Assembly (NCBI GenBank): GCA_008973525.1
Contig: WACJ01000074.1
Location: forward strand, 62,001-126,000
Reading direction: 5' to 3'
DNA from: Stenopsyche tienmushanensis
Lineage: Eukaryota; Arthropoda; Insecta; Trichoptera; Stenopsychidae
DNA length: 64,000 bases
Made by a program: the position numbers and the translations under genes. The notes below the pieces were generated by a model, which did not search any database, was not told the DNA's origin, and was given only the letters and a program-made list of their open reading frames with translations. Positions 37,679 through 47,138 of this stretch are shown here, one piece after another. The stretch's first letter is position 1; each line of letters begins with the position of its first letter.

Positions 37679-38804
37679 GTTTGTTAACTCTAAATTTAAG
37701 TGCTTAAATCATCAAAGATATGTTGCTGTAGAGAAATAAATTTCTTTTAATATAAGCAAAAATGATGAAAATTTACTTGCCTATGGATTTTTCCAGAGGA
37801 TATTTCATAAAGAAATATATGTGAATACTTTGGACGCAAACATTAAACCACCTTTAAAGTTTAAACATGAAATTTCTGCAATCATGGTCACATAATTTTC
37901 AGATCGTTTGAAAATATTTAACATTAGTACATGAAGAATGAATCCCCAGATAACTACTTCAAGAATTGCTTGAAGTAGAGATGAGTTTCATGGACCAACA
38001 TTTGTGGTTAAATTAAGTCATTTGACCAACAGACAGTCGCCGAAGTTACTTCATAAAATAAACGATGAAAGTGATAATCTACATTTTGTGATGTTGTCGA
38101 CGTGGGTTAATCTAAAAGGCTTTATTTCATTGTTAATTTTTGATTACATGCTATCATGTCGTTTAAAGCAGGTTTTCGCGTAAAAGGAGCTCCCGCTTCG
38201 GCTCACCCAGATGATGCCAAAACGTCACCCGCATATTCGATTCGTTCACAATTTCATATCGGATAACAGAGCTTCGGCATTGTCATGATTTACTATGTAC
38301 AATTAAATAGAAGACACATGGCGAATATGATGGCTTATGATGGTTATTTACTCCACATTATATGCACGATCTTTACGTCTATTTTTATATGATTTTCAAT
38401 TTTATATCCATGCAATTTGATCTTATTTTTTATCATGCCATTAAAATAACCTTTAAATAAAGTTGTTTTTTAAGACGAGGGTAAAGGTTCAAACTTTAAG
38501 TCCATTATGTTTTCGTATGCAATTTGCTGCATGTAGCCGAGTTCATATTTCAACATTAGGGATATTTTGTGAATAACATTATTCGCGGGGCACATTAATC
38601 TTATTTATATCTGAAAGTTGTATTGATCGCAAGTTTCATTAAAGGTTTTGACTGCTTTGTAAGAACTTAGCTCCATCCAAAATAACAACTTGGAACTTTT
38701 AGCCAACTTCCTCATTGATAATTTTTAAGCCATTTGTAAAACTTATGAAGTTTTGATTTGTATTAATGGGAATTTATGATGAGTTTAGAAATATTTGTTT
38801 CTAG
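37679..38804 (+). other. Intron 7 of SLC5 copy B
   Basis: 1126 bp with GT donor and TAG acceptor; the copy A counterpart is the 74-bp GC-AG intron. No recognised element inside. Confidence 0.5.
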
Positions 38805-39680
38805 CACCATGTCAACGCTTTTGAACACCGCAAGTGGAATTATATATAAAGACTTCATGGTTGGATGCCTACCCAAGGACTTTTCAGACAGGGTTGCAAA
38901 CAGAATTTTGAAGTTGCTGGTGGTAATTATCGGTTGTGTTTGCATGACAATGGTGTTTTGGGTTGAAAAACTCGGGAACATCCTACAGGTGATTATCAGT
39001 TTTAGTGGCATAACAGGTGGAGCAGTTTTAGGAATTTTTAGCCTGGGAATGTTGGTCCCCAGAGCCAATACGAAGGTATAATCAGGTTTAATATATGTAA
39101 TATTAACTGGATATCAATTTATTTATATATATTTTGCTTAAATCTATCTATAACTATTTCAGGGTTCAATTGCAGGGGCTTTTGCCAGCTTGGTTTTGGT
39201 GATGTGGATAATGTACGGAAATAACGCAGCTATTGCTCGGGGCGCCATTAAATATCCAACAAAGCCATTTTCAGTCGAAAAATGCGATTCGGCTTTAAAT
39301 TTTACAAGTCCAAATGAATCGTAAGTTTAAATAAACATTTAATTTATTGTGCTGGAATAGAACCTCTCCAATTTTCATTTGACTGTATCAATTCTCCTTT
39401 TGTATTTATGTATATTTGATATAAGAAATATTAATAATCACTTAAGTGAGTGTGTCAAAAATGAAATTAAACAATACGAACGAAGGCAGATATTAATATT
39501 ACTGACAAAATATATTATAATCATCACTAAAATAAGCATGTGATCAACACATTACATTCAAAGCTAATTGTGTAATATTGCACACAGATAAAATATTTTT
39601 AAATTCTGATCAAATTCAATTTTCAGATCAACATTTAAAGAGAACGACGAAGACGTATTCTTCCTCTTTAGGATAACATT

Positions 39681-39695
39681 TATGTGGTATTCTTT
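39681..39695 (+). repeat. Target-site duplication, left copy
   Basis: TATGTGGTATTCTTT, identical to 44017-44031. It is host coding sequence (the MWYS part of the last symporter exon) duplicated by target-primed reverse transcription. Confidence 0.95.
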
Positions 39696-39728
39696 CGTCG
39701 TTCCTTGTGCGTCTTGGTGACAGGACGT
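39696..39728 (+). promoter_or_regulatory. Internal promoter with DPE-like motif at +28
   Basis: Counting the first element base as +1, GGACGT falls at +28 to +33 and fits the downstream promoter element consensus RGWYV. Jockey-clade elements are known to drive their own full-length RNA from such TATA-less internal promoters. Depends on the boundary set by the target duplication. Confidence 0.55.
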
Positions 39729-39790
39729 TCGTTGTGAATCGAGTGGGTAAATCCCAGTGGTAACGAGCTACGGCTCGAGCCGCAAACACC

Positions 39791-41005
39791 ATGAGCCGCG
39801 CGCCCTCCAAGGGACGCCGCGCCAGGCAACTCAAAGCTAAAACTATTGATCCTGCTGGATGGCAACAGCCCACCAAAGTGGCCAAGCTTCTGGAGAAGCT
39901 ACCGCCGAAGCCTGTGCCCCAACAAAACCGCTTCGAAGCAATTCCAATGGTGGAAGATATTGCTGCGCCCACCAAGAAATCAAGAGTCCCGCCCGTTGTC
40001 ATAGAAGCGACCACATCACATGCCACCTCGGTGGCATTAATAAAATCATTTGTACCTGAGGGTAACTTCAAACTCAGGTACACCAAATCAAAAGAAATAT
40101 TTGTGCAATGCAATGACATGACACATTACAATAAGCTCCTAGAGGGGCTCAAAAAAGAAGGCATTAACAGGCCTCATCATACTTTCACTCCAGAATCAGA
40201 GAGGGAAGTTAAATCTGTCATCCACGGCCTCCCGGAAATGGAGCCCGAAAGCATCGCCGAAGATCTCTCGCTCCATGGAATACGACCGAACAGAGTGTCG
40301 GTCATGAAAAATGCCACCGACAGGACAACGCGGCTGTACATTGTCCATTTTCCGCACGGAACGGATATTAAATCCATTAAAAATATAAGACACCTCTGCC
40401 ATTGCAGAGTGTCAATTAATAAATACAAAAGATCGTCGAGGCAGATAACGCAGTGCTTCAGATGCCAAGAGTTTGGCCACGCAGCGAAGAACTGCTTTCG
40501 CGCTGAGAGATGCGTGCGTTGCGATCAACCTCACGCCTCCAGTGCTTGTCCTCTCGTCGGGAAACAAATTGTTCCCAAGTGCTGTGGCTGCGGAGGAGCT
40601 CACGCCGCCTGCGATAAAGAGTGTCCCAAAAGAGTGGACTATCTAAAGAGAGTGGATTCAAAAAGAAAGATCTCGCAAAATGTTGTAGAAAAACTATCCG
40701 CCAGAGAGGCACATGTTCTCAAAAAAGCTGCCCCTGTTCTCTCAGATAAAGACTTCCCAAACCTGAAGACGACCAGCCCACCAATTACTGCGCCCCCCGT
40801 CTGGGCCGCCCGGCAGTCCTCACCCCAACAGCCGAAGACAAAGACGACATCGGCATTCACCAATGGAGAGAGTCTTCTCCCATTGTCAGACATGATGAAG
40901 ATGGTGTGCACACTACGTGACATTCGTGCAAAACTAAGTCTGTGTAAAACCAAAATGGACATGGCCATCTGCCTTATAGAGCATTTGGACGATCTCCTTA
41001 ATTAA
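39791..41005 (+). CDS. Jockey-type ORF1, gag-like nucleic-acid-binding protein (404 aa)
   Basis: It packages element RNA into ribonucleoprotein and helps it reach chromosomes. The N-terminal ~75 residues are basic and Pro-rich. Residues ~80-215 form the PRE_C2HC-type region common in arthropod Jockey ORF1. Three zinc knuckles follow: CFRCQEFGHAAKNC (~222-235), CVRCDQPHASSAC (~241-253) and CCGCGGAHAACDKEC (~265-279). The tail contains a Pro/Thr-rich segment and a predicted helical end. The frame is fully open with an ATG near the leader's end. The stop overlaps the start of the ORF2 open frame. Length is ordinary for the clade. Confidence 0.92.
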   Translation: MSRAPSKGRRARQLKAKTIDPAGWQQPTKVAKLLEKLPPKPVPQQNRFEAIPMVEDIAAPTKKSRVPPVVIEATTSHATSVALIKSFVPEGNFKLRYTKSKEIFVQCNDMTHYNKLLEGLKKEGINRPHHTFTPESEREVKSVIHGLPEMEPESIAEDLSLHGIRPNRVSVMKNATDRTTRLYIVHFPHGTDIKSIKNIRHLCHCRVSINKYKRSSRQITQCFRCQEFGHAAKNCFRAERCVRCDQPHASSACPLVGKQIVPKCCGCGGAHAACDKECPKRVDYLKRVDSKRKISQNVVEKLSAREAHVLKKAAPVLSDKDFPNLKTTSPPITAPPVWAARQSSPQQPKTKTTSAFTNGESLLPLSDMMKMVCTLRDIRAKLSLCKTKMDMAICLIEHLDDLLN

Positions 41006-43562
41006 ATTCACCTCTAACTCATTAAAAATATTAAATTGGAACGCTCACGGGTTAAGGAGCAAAATTGACGAACTAACTGTGGTGATCTGTCACCTAAAAA
41101 TTGACGTTGCTCTGATTACGGAAACGTATCTTAAACCAGATATCCCTTTTCAAATCCCCGGTTTTACATGCCACCGCTCCGACAGACTACACAGAGCCGG
41201 CGGTGGTGTAGCTATCCTTATAAAAAACGAAATTGACCATTTCCCAGTCCGAACTCCTGTCTCTGCTAACCTCGAAACTGTTGCTATCCAGTTATTTTTG
41301 GGAAACAAAAAATATATTATAGTAGCCGCCTACAGCCCCCCTCAGCTGGACCTGCTTTCAGATGAACTCTCGGGGTTGTTCAGTATGAGCGAAAGAGTCT
41401 TGGTCTCGGGTGATTTCAATGCCAAGAATATTCAGTGGAACTGTCCACGGGGAAACCGGCAGGGCTCGCTTCTACAAGCATTTTCACTGGACAACAACGT
41501 TGATATCCATTTTCCACAACGCTTCACATACTATCCGTCGGTCAACAGACGTCCCTCCACGTTAGATCTGACGCTGACCAAAAACGTCTCGACCGTATCT
41601 CGGATGAAGGCCGTGGATGCTCTCCCGTCCGATCACCTTCCAGTCGTTTTTGATGTGGAAGGTGGACTCCAGAGAACACCAGCGGTCAGGCTGGCATACG
41701 AGCGGACAAATTGGTCAGACTTCAGATCTTATCTCGATCGTAACATCCTCCTATCCACTTCCGTTCCTGGATCTAACGAACGCGAAATTGACGAAGCCGT
41801 AGGGTCCATTTCCAACATTATATTAGAAGCCAAAGCTAAGTTCATTCCGTTAGACGTAACAGATTCAAATCTTATCAAGCTCACGCGGAATTTAAAACGC
41901 ACGATTAAGAACAGAAATAAACTTAAGAAATTATGGCAAAAATATCGGCTCAAATCCATTAAAGTATTGGTCAATCGCCTTAACTATCAAATTAAAAGTC
42001 AAATCAACAAATTAAAAAATGAATCATGGAAAACTAAGCTCTCTAAATTAAGTCCCTCAGACAATTCCCTTTGGAAAGTTGTAAAAACCCTCAAAAATAA
42101 ACCTAAAGAAATTCCCAGTTTAATTAATAATCAGATAAGTGCCGAGTCCGATAGAGATAAGGCCAACCTGTTAGCAAAAACCTTTAAATTAAATCACAAA
42201 ATTTCAGAGAATATGAGTAACAATAAAACCATTAAAATAGTAGATAAAACGATTAGGGATTTCCAAAACAATTTAAATATAAAATCACATAAATTTAAAC
42301 TGATAACACCCATTGAAACTTTAAAAATAATTAGACAACTAAAAAGCAAGAAATCCCCAGGTTTCGACACTATAGACAATACAGTCATCAAAAATCTCCC
42401 ATTTAAAATAATTATCCAGTTGACAAAAATATTTAATGCGTGTTTGAGCATGGGGTACTTCCCATCCACCTGGAAGTCGGCGAAAGTCATTCCATTGCCC
42501 AAACCAGGTAAAGATGCCAGCAACCCTATAAATTATCGCCCGATCAGTTTACTTTCTGCACTAAGCAAAATATTTGAAAAACTTATTCTAAATAGACTGG
42601 ATGAACTTAGTATAAATGTTATTAATAATGAGCAATTCGGTTTTCGTAGGAATCACTCTACGGCTCATCAGCTGACCAGACTGACTGAACACATTACTAG
42701 AAACTTTAACATGAAGAGAAGTACCGGTATGGTACTTCTCGACATCGAAAAGGCATTTGACTCTGTCTGGCACCGCGGTCTGATCCACAAAATGATATCC
42801 CTTAAGTTTCCTACTTACCTTATTAAAATGATCCAATCCTATCTGTACAAAAGATCATTTTCGGTAACCTTAAACAGAGCAACGTCAACTTCCCAGTCTG
42901 TCTCAGCGGGAGTTCCTCAGGGCAGTATTTTAGGGCCTCACCTGTTCAACATTTACTTACACGATCTACCGACACCGTCCCCATCAAACGTAGCACTCTA
43001 CGCCGACGACACGGCATATTATACCAGCTCTCGGAGCAACAAGCTAATAGTCGGAAACCTCCAACGATCGCTAAAAGCTGCATTTAAATATTTCGATCGT
43101 TGGAAACTCAAATTAAATAAAGAAAAAACCGAAGCTATCTTGTTCTCCGTGAAACGGAAAAATCTTCGAATTGACCCAATAGTCGTCGGGTCCAGCTCTA
43201 TCGAGTGGAAACCCCAAGTGAAATACTTGGGGGTGACTTTAGATAGAAGACTGAGGTGGGGAGCACAGGTGTCGGTGACTCGTGCCCGCGGATTAGCAGC
43301 TATGGGGGCGCTGCACTCCATATTTCGTCGGCGCAGTGCTCTCTCGGCCTCTAACAAATTTTTATTATACAAAACGCTGATTCGACCTACACTCACATAC
43401 GCCGCTCCCGTCTGGAGCAATATATGCAACACCAACTACAATAAACTTCAAATCGTACAAAACAAAGCCATAAAAATTGTTTTCAATACATTTCCATACA
43501 CTAATCTTAAACGTTTTCACAATAAAATTAAGCTTCCTCTTATAAAGATTTTTTTTTCATAA
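40980..43562 (+). CDS. Jockey-type ORF2, endonuclease/reverse transcriptase
   Basis: ORF2 nicks the target and reverse-transcribes the element. The frame opens after a TAG at 40977, overlapping the ORF1 end by 26 nt in the +1 frame. No ATG precedes the endonuclease, so coordinates mark the open frame. Endonuclease: LNWNAHGLRSKIDEL, ITETYL, VSGDFNAKNIQWNC, STLDLTLTKN, SDHLPVVF. Reverse transcriptase: SAKVIPLPKPGK, NYRPISLL, EQFGFRRNHST, LLDIEKAFDSVWH (first Asp), AGVPQGSILGPHLFNIYLHD, ALYADDTAYY (catalytic Asp pair), KYLGVTLDRRLRWG, then a thumb region ending KLQIVQNKAIKIV. All catalytic motifs are intact. The stop at 43560 comes slightly early: in-frame codons beyond it continue for ~28 residues (ANTQFLLKNSKSHQ onward), suggesting one nonsense change or a short natural end. 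Confidence 0.92.
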   Translation, partial: SIWTISLIKFTSNSLKILNWNAHGLRSKIDELTVVICHLKIDVALITETYLKPDIPFQIPGFTCHRSDRLHRAGGGVAILIKNEIDHFPVRTPVSANLETVAIQLFLGNKKYIIVAAYSPPQLDLLSDELSGLFSMSERVLVSGDFNAKNIQWNCPRGNRQGSLLQAFSLDNNVDIHFPQRFTYYPSVNRRPSTLDLTLTKNVSTVSRMKAVDALPSDHLPVVFDVEGGLQRTPAVRLAYERTNWSDFRSYLDRNILLSTSVPGSNEREIDEAVGSISNIILEAKAKFIPLDVTDSNLIKLTRNLKRTIKNRNKLKKLWQKYRLKSIKVLVNRLNYQIKSQINKLKNESWKTKLSKLSPSDNSLWKVVKTLKNKPKEIPSLINNQISAESDRDKANLLAKTFKLNHKISENMSNNKTIKIVDKTIRDFQNNLNIKSHKFKLITPIETLKIIRQLKSKKSPGFDTIDNTVIKNLPFKIIIQLTKIFNACLSMGYFPSTWKSAKVIPLPKPGKDASNPINYRPISLLSALSKIFEKLILNRLDELSINVINNEQFGFRRNHSTAHQLTRLTEHITRNFNMKRSTGMVLLDIEKAFDSVWHRGLIHKMISLKFPTYLIKMIQSYLYKRSFSVTLNRATSTSQSVSAGVPQGSILGPHLFNIYLHDLPTPSPSNVALYADDTAYYTSSRSNKLIVGNLQRSLKAAFKYFDRWKLKLNKEKTEAILFSVKRKNLRIDPIVVGSSSIEWKPQVKYLGVTLDRRLRWGAQVSVTRARGLAAMGALHSIFRRRSALSASNKFLLYKTLIRPTLTYAAPVWSNICNTNYNKLQIVQNKAIKIVFNTFPYTNLKRFHNKIKLPLIKIFFS

Positions 43563-44016
43563 GCTAACACTCAATTTTTACTCAAAAATTCCAAATCACA
43601 CCAATCATCTCATATCTACACTCGGCGAATATACCACTCAAAACAATAATTTTAGATACGTTCACAAAATGCCTAAACATATTTTACTATAGTTGATAGT
43701 CATGAATGCGCGACGTATGAAGGATATATGATTGATTGATTAAATTATTTATTTTGTTTAGTTTGTAAGATAGTTTTTAAGGAATGTCGCAAAGGGGTTT
43801 TAAGTCTCCTATTTTTCCCCCTATATATATACAAAAATTAAATTAACTCTTATTATGTAAAATTTATTATAACTAAAATATATACTTGTAATTAAGATAA
43901 GGATAGTAATCTAAGACTTAAATTGTTAATCCATTTTTATGTAATTGTGTATATTGATACACCATTTTACCTTGCTATATTATATTTATTGAATAAAGGT
44001 TTATAAATAAATAAAA
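43563..44016 (+). other. Jockey-type element 3' UTR
   Basis: Contains ATGAATGCGCGACGTATGAA (43701) and TTGATTGATT. It ends TTGAATAAAGGTTTATAAAT followed by AAATAAAA. AATAAA occurs at 43991-43996, 26 bp before the insertion boundary. Confidence 0.8.
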
Positions 44017-44031
44017 TATGTGGTATTCTTT
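44017..44031 (+). repeat. Target-site duplication, right copy
   Basis: TATGTGGTATTCTTT, identical to 39681-39695. The symporter frame resumes immediately after it with GATTGGATTG. Confidence 0.95.
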
Positions 44032-44444
44032 GATTGGATTGTTGACCATGTTTATCGTTGCCATACCCGTGAGTTACTTAACGACCCCTCCTTCGAAGGA
44101 TCAAACAAAACTCGAGTATTTTAGTCCTGTCGTGAGGAAATATCTACCAAAATATATACTGGACAATTCGAAAAACTCAAATACGAAGACATCAGCGGAA
44201 TACAGCAAAGATGAGCTGGAGTTGTTATCTTTGACGAAGGAGGATATAACGGACAAAATGAAATGTTAGTTCGTGTACGAATAATCGAATAAATTGAAGT
44301 GAACCACGTTTTTATTTTTACTTAATATGGATATAAATGAATTTTTAGGAGCATTGTGATATAATATAATTTTTAAATATGTCAATAATGCTATCACATT
44401 CAATATTAGGTTTAGGGCCTCGTTGCTTAGGTTTGGGCTATCCC

Positions 44445-45198
44445 TAGGTAATCCAATCTCGGGATCCCAGAGAGAGGTGCTCATGAATCCCGGGATTAGT
44501 AAACCTAAAAAATTCGGGATTGAAATTTTTATCTAACAGAAATCGTTCACCTCATCAGCACGGTGAAGGCTACTAAATCGAAGCATTCCCGCCGACATCT
44601 GGACGCTTGGAAACAGTAGCGTAATCACTAATTGGCAAGCTTAGGCGATGCCTAGGGGTAATAACTGTCTAATCTATGTATATACATATTTATAGAATAC
44701 ATATATGTTTTTCAAATTGTTGTGTTATCCTTTCTCTACCGGTGATGTATTTACTACACATCGACTCTAATAATGGGAATATCGATATGAAATATAATAG
44801 ATACGGGGTTCAAAATTTTTGTATTCCTCCGTAATATAATTACAAATCATATCAAAGTATTATAGTATATAAGTATTCGTCTGCAGCAACGGAAATAAAT
44901 AATTTGTTGGGAAATCGGGAATTTTGCGAGTTTTAGTCCGTGTCTCAGCAGAAAGGAATTTTATCAGTCACATTAATGGTGTTTATTGATTGATTTTTTT
45001 AGTCTTTTATTTGTCTTTTATTTTTATCTTTTCTTATAAAAATAAAATTCTTAAAATATTTTTTATATTAAACAAATGGACGTAATTTTTGATCAAATTT
45101 ATCAATGTAATTTCTTAAACTGTTGAAAATCCCGGTCCCGGGATGGTCTTATGCAATCCCGAAATCCCAGGATCAAAATTTTGGCTCGGGATTGGCTA
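44445..45198 (+). mobile_element. hAT element, copy 5 (754 bp)
   Basis: Left end TAGGTAATCCAATCTCGGG; right end GGCTCGGGATTGGCTA. The flanks GCTATCCC (44437-44444) and GCTATCAC (45199-45206) are an 8-bp target duplication with one mismatch. The interior includes a short stretch of the former coding end (GTGTCTCAGCAGAAAGGAAT). Confidence 0.85.
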
Positions 45199-45844
45199 GC
45201 TATCACCGACTTTGGAGTGCCCGTGCGGAGATTCGTTCATGGATAAATACCACGTTCTGTTGATATATTCGGATATGGAGTTCGATCGTGAGGCGCTCTT
45301 TCGATGTGTCAGCAGTCCGAAATTTGGACCGGTTAGACGCGGAAACCTTGTCATCATTCCTTCCAATTTTATGGCATTTAAAATATTCTAAAATAAAATA
45401 AATTGCAAACAATGGAGAAAAAGCGTATCCTTATGGACATGGCATGGTCCCGAATAGCATGACAAATATGAAGCTTAGGTCAGAGGAGGGTCCCATATCG
45501 GTAGTGTCTCTATTCGATGTTTTCAATGAGAATAATCAAAAATAGAAAGAATTGTAGCTTATTTGAGTTATAAACTAAGACAGAAGATTAGAGATTAGAG
45601 ACAAAAATAAATTAATCTTCAGTTACTTAAACTTAGAACCAAGAGTTTGCATAATGGGTTAGATCCTGAACTCTTATTATAAATGTTTTCATATATGAAA
45701 TATAATCAACGTTACATCTTTCAGCGCGAAAGTTTTATCATATATGATTAAAATTCTATTTGAGAAATAACATTAAAAAATTCTCACTGTTTACATAAAT
45801 CTAACAAGTAAATTGAAAAGGAAAGAGAAAACAAAGAAAATCTT
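45199..45844. other. Unassigned stretch with repeat Z copy 2
   Basis: 45252-45345 matches 13705-13785 in the same orientation. The rest is AT-rich and unrecognised. Confidence 0.4.
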
Positions 45845-46207
45845 TCAGATTGCCAAAAAGCCATAAAAAATGGAAAATAACGGTGCAAGGAAATAGTAAA
45901 ATGTTTGTGTAAATCCGGTGACTCTTATGTTGGGTAGGTTTTTCAGTTCGTAGTCGACGTTTCCGCTCGTAAAGTGTCTCCATCCTCCGGGAAACAAAAG
46001 GTAACTGTTTGATATGGCGCCGGCTGTGTATTTACACACACTAGGAATTTTCAAATTATCCCATTCGTATTGATGAAAACGTACGAAGTCGTATATGTTA
46101 CGATGTGTTGAAATCCCCACTAACTGTAAGATATCTACGAACGAGGCGTTCGTTAACACTTGGTTCACCGCCAATGCTAGACACAGACAGTGGATGTCAT
46201 CGAACGC
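45845..46207 (-). CDS. Unrecognised open frame, possible membrane-protein fragment
   Basis: An open frame of ~120 codons between stops; its usable start codon is a TTG at 46174 and no ATG begins it. Residue usage is protein-like rather than the Lys/Asn/Ile/Phe bias of chance frames here. It has a hydrophobic start (CLCLALAVNQVLTNASFVDI), a mixed centre with HQYEWDNLKIP and LLFPGGWRHFTSGNVDYEL, and a hydrophobic end (TFYYFLAPLFSIFYGFLAI). It could be a partial exon or pseudogene of a multipass membrane protein. I do not recognise the family and saw no convincing splice sites. Confidence 0.3.
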   Translation of the reverse strand, partial: AFDDIHCLCLALAVNQVLTNASFVDILQLVGISTHRNIYDFVRFHQYEWDNLKIPSVCKYTAGAISNSYLLFPGGWRHFTSGNVDYELKNLPNIRVTGFTQTFYYFLAPLFSIFYGFLAI

Positions 46208-46608
46208 GCTTCGGCATATAAGGCATGCAAGTCAAACTGGTTTTGCATCGCTGCCAATACATTCTGGATATTGAAGGCATTAATAATGCTGATTGATTTT
46301 ATTGAAGCAGATTTAGCATCATTTTCTGGTAATCAAGTAAACATTTTGTAAAAGACTATCCTTGAATGCTTGTTCTGTAAAAAGAATGACCAAATGATTG
46401 CCAATCAAGATATCAAAAATTCTTAAATTAAATTAATTAAGAAAAATTAAGAGCAAGTGTTCTTAAAATTTGAAGTGAGCAATGTGTTAAAACTGAACAT
46501 AGCATGTCCTCTTTCAGAAATTAGTTCTATATTCTTTAGAGACCATAGAAAAAAATGTAAGTTTATTGAATTTTTAAAATTTTAGTATCAAAGACTAAAC
46601 GAGGAATA

Positions 46609-47136
46609 TCCCGAAAGTAAGTGTACTGTGGCAATAACGGGCTGTGGTTTTTTGTTTTTTAAGGATTGGCCATACTGAGTATTAGAGAGGGATCTCCTGA
46701 CAAAGCGAGCATAGTAGGAACACAGTAGCACCTAAATTCATGTTGTAGTATTCAATTGCGTGAAAAATGTCGGTAAGAAATCCCGCCAAGTGCGAGCGGG
46801 TCAATAGTGCCGCGAGTTTCTTGCGCGACTTGAATTGGAAGGTGAGGATTTTCTGAGCTCTATTGTGACTGGAGATAAAAAGTGGGTGACTCATTATACG
46901 TCTGGTGGAATTAAATTTTCAATCGACAGACAGGTGCAGAAAGAGGTTCTGAAATGGGAGAAGGAGCTGGGCGGAGAGTTCTTTGAGGAAGACAAGGAAG
47001 CTTGTGCCACTGCTCACCAGATTCATTGAACGGGATGTCGATTATGTTGAAAAATAGTTAACAAGTATATCAACAATATCCTGTATTTTTTCAAATACAC
47101 TTTTTCTAAAAAAATTTAGTACACTTACTTTCGGGA
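46609..47136 (+). mobile_element. Internally deleted mariner (528 bp, 19-bp TIRs)
   Basis: Both ends read TCCCGAAAGTAAGTGTACT (inverted at the right) and are flanked by TA (46607-46608, 47137-47138). Inside, 46835-46900 gives EGEDFLSSIVTGDKKWVTHY, the region of the first mariner catalytic Asp, but the second and third Asp are absent. A non-autonomous derivative of a mariner family distinct from the one at 3612. Confidence 0.9.
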
Positions 47137-47138
47137 TA

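Larger units (their letters stand above)
39696..44016 (+). mobile_element. Complete Jockey-type non-LTR retrotransposon (4321 bp)
   Basis: Bounded by a perfect 15-bp target duplication. The 5' end starts CGTCGTTCCTTGTGCG and appears complete. It is followed by a 95-nt leader, a gag-like ORF1, ORF2 with endonuclease and reverse transcriptase, a ~450-bp 3' UTR, and an AATAAATAAAA tail instead of long poly(A). The element is in the same orientation as the host gene. It replicates by copying its RNA directly at a nick in chromosomal DNA. A degenerate relative lies at 7797-7975. Confidence 0.95.
34097..44269 (+). pseudogene. SLC5-type symporter, tandem copy B, last exon split by a retrotransposon
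   Basis: Exons: 34097-34311, 34376-34500, 35459-35611, 35689-35911, 36220-36360, 36636-36765, 37590-37678, 38805-39075, 39163-39320, then exon 10 in two parts, 39627-39695 and 44032-44269. Exons 1-8 have the same lengths as copy A; exon 9 is 9 nt longer. Signatures are intact: LLGMPAEIYSYGTQY, GGLKAVVWSDTIQF, IGVNQMCIQRFLSVPS, FSAALSTMSTLLNTASG. Excluding the insert gives 1812 nt (603 codons). As assembled, translation leaves exon 10 into the retrotransposon and stops at 39718, giving a 532-residue product lacking the final transmembrane helix. AATAAA follows at 44288. All splice sites are GT-AG. No other lesion was found, so the gene was functional until very recently and other alleles may be intact. 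Confidence 0.93.

Noticed and set aside
40196..40968. Several minus-strand open frames over the retrotransposon ORF1
   Set aside because: Shadows of a well-supported plus-strand ORF with zinc knuckles.
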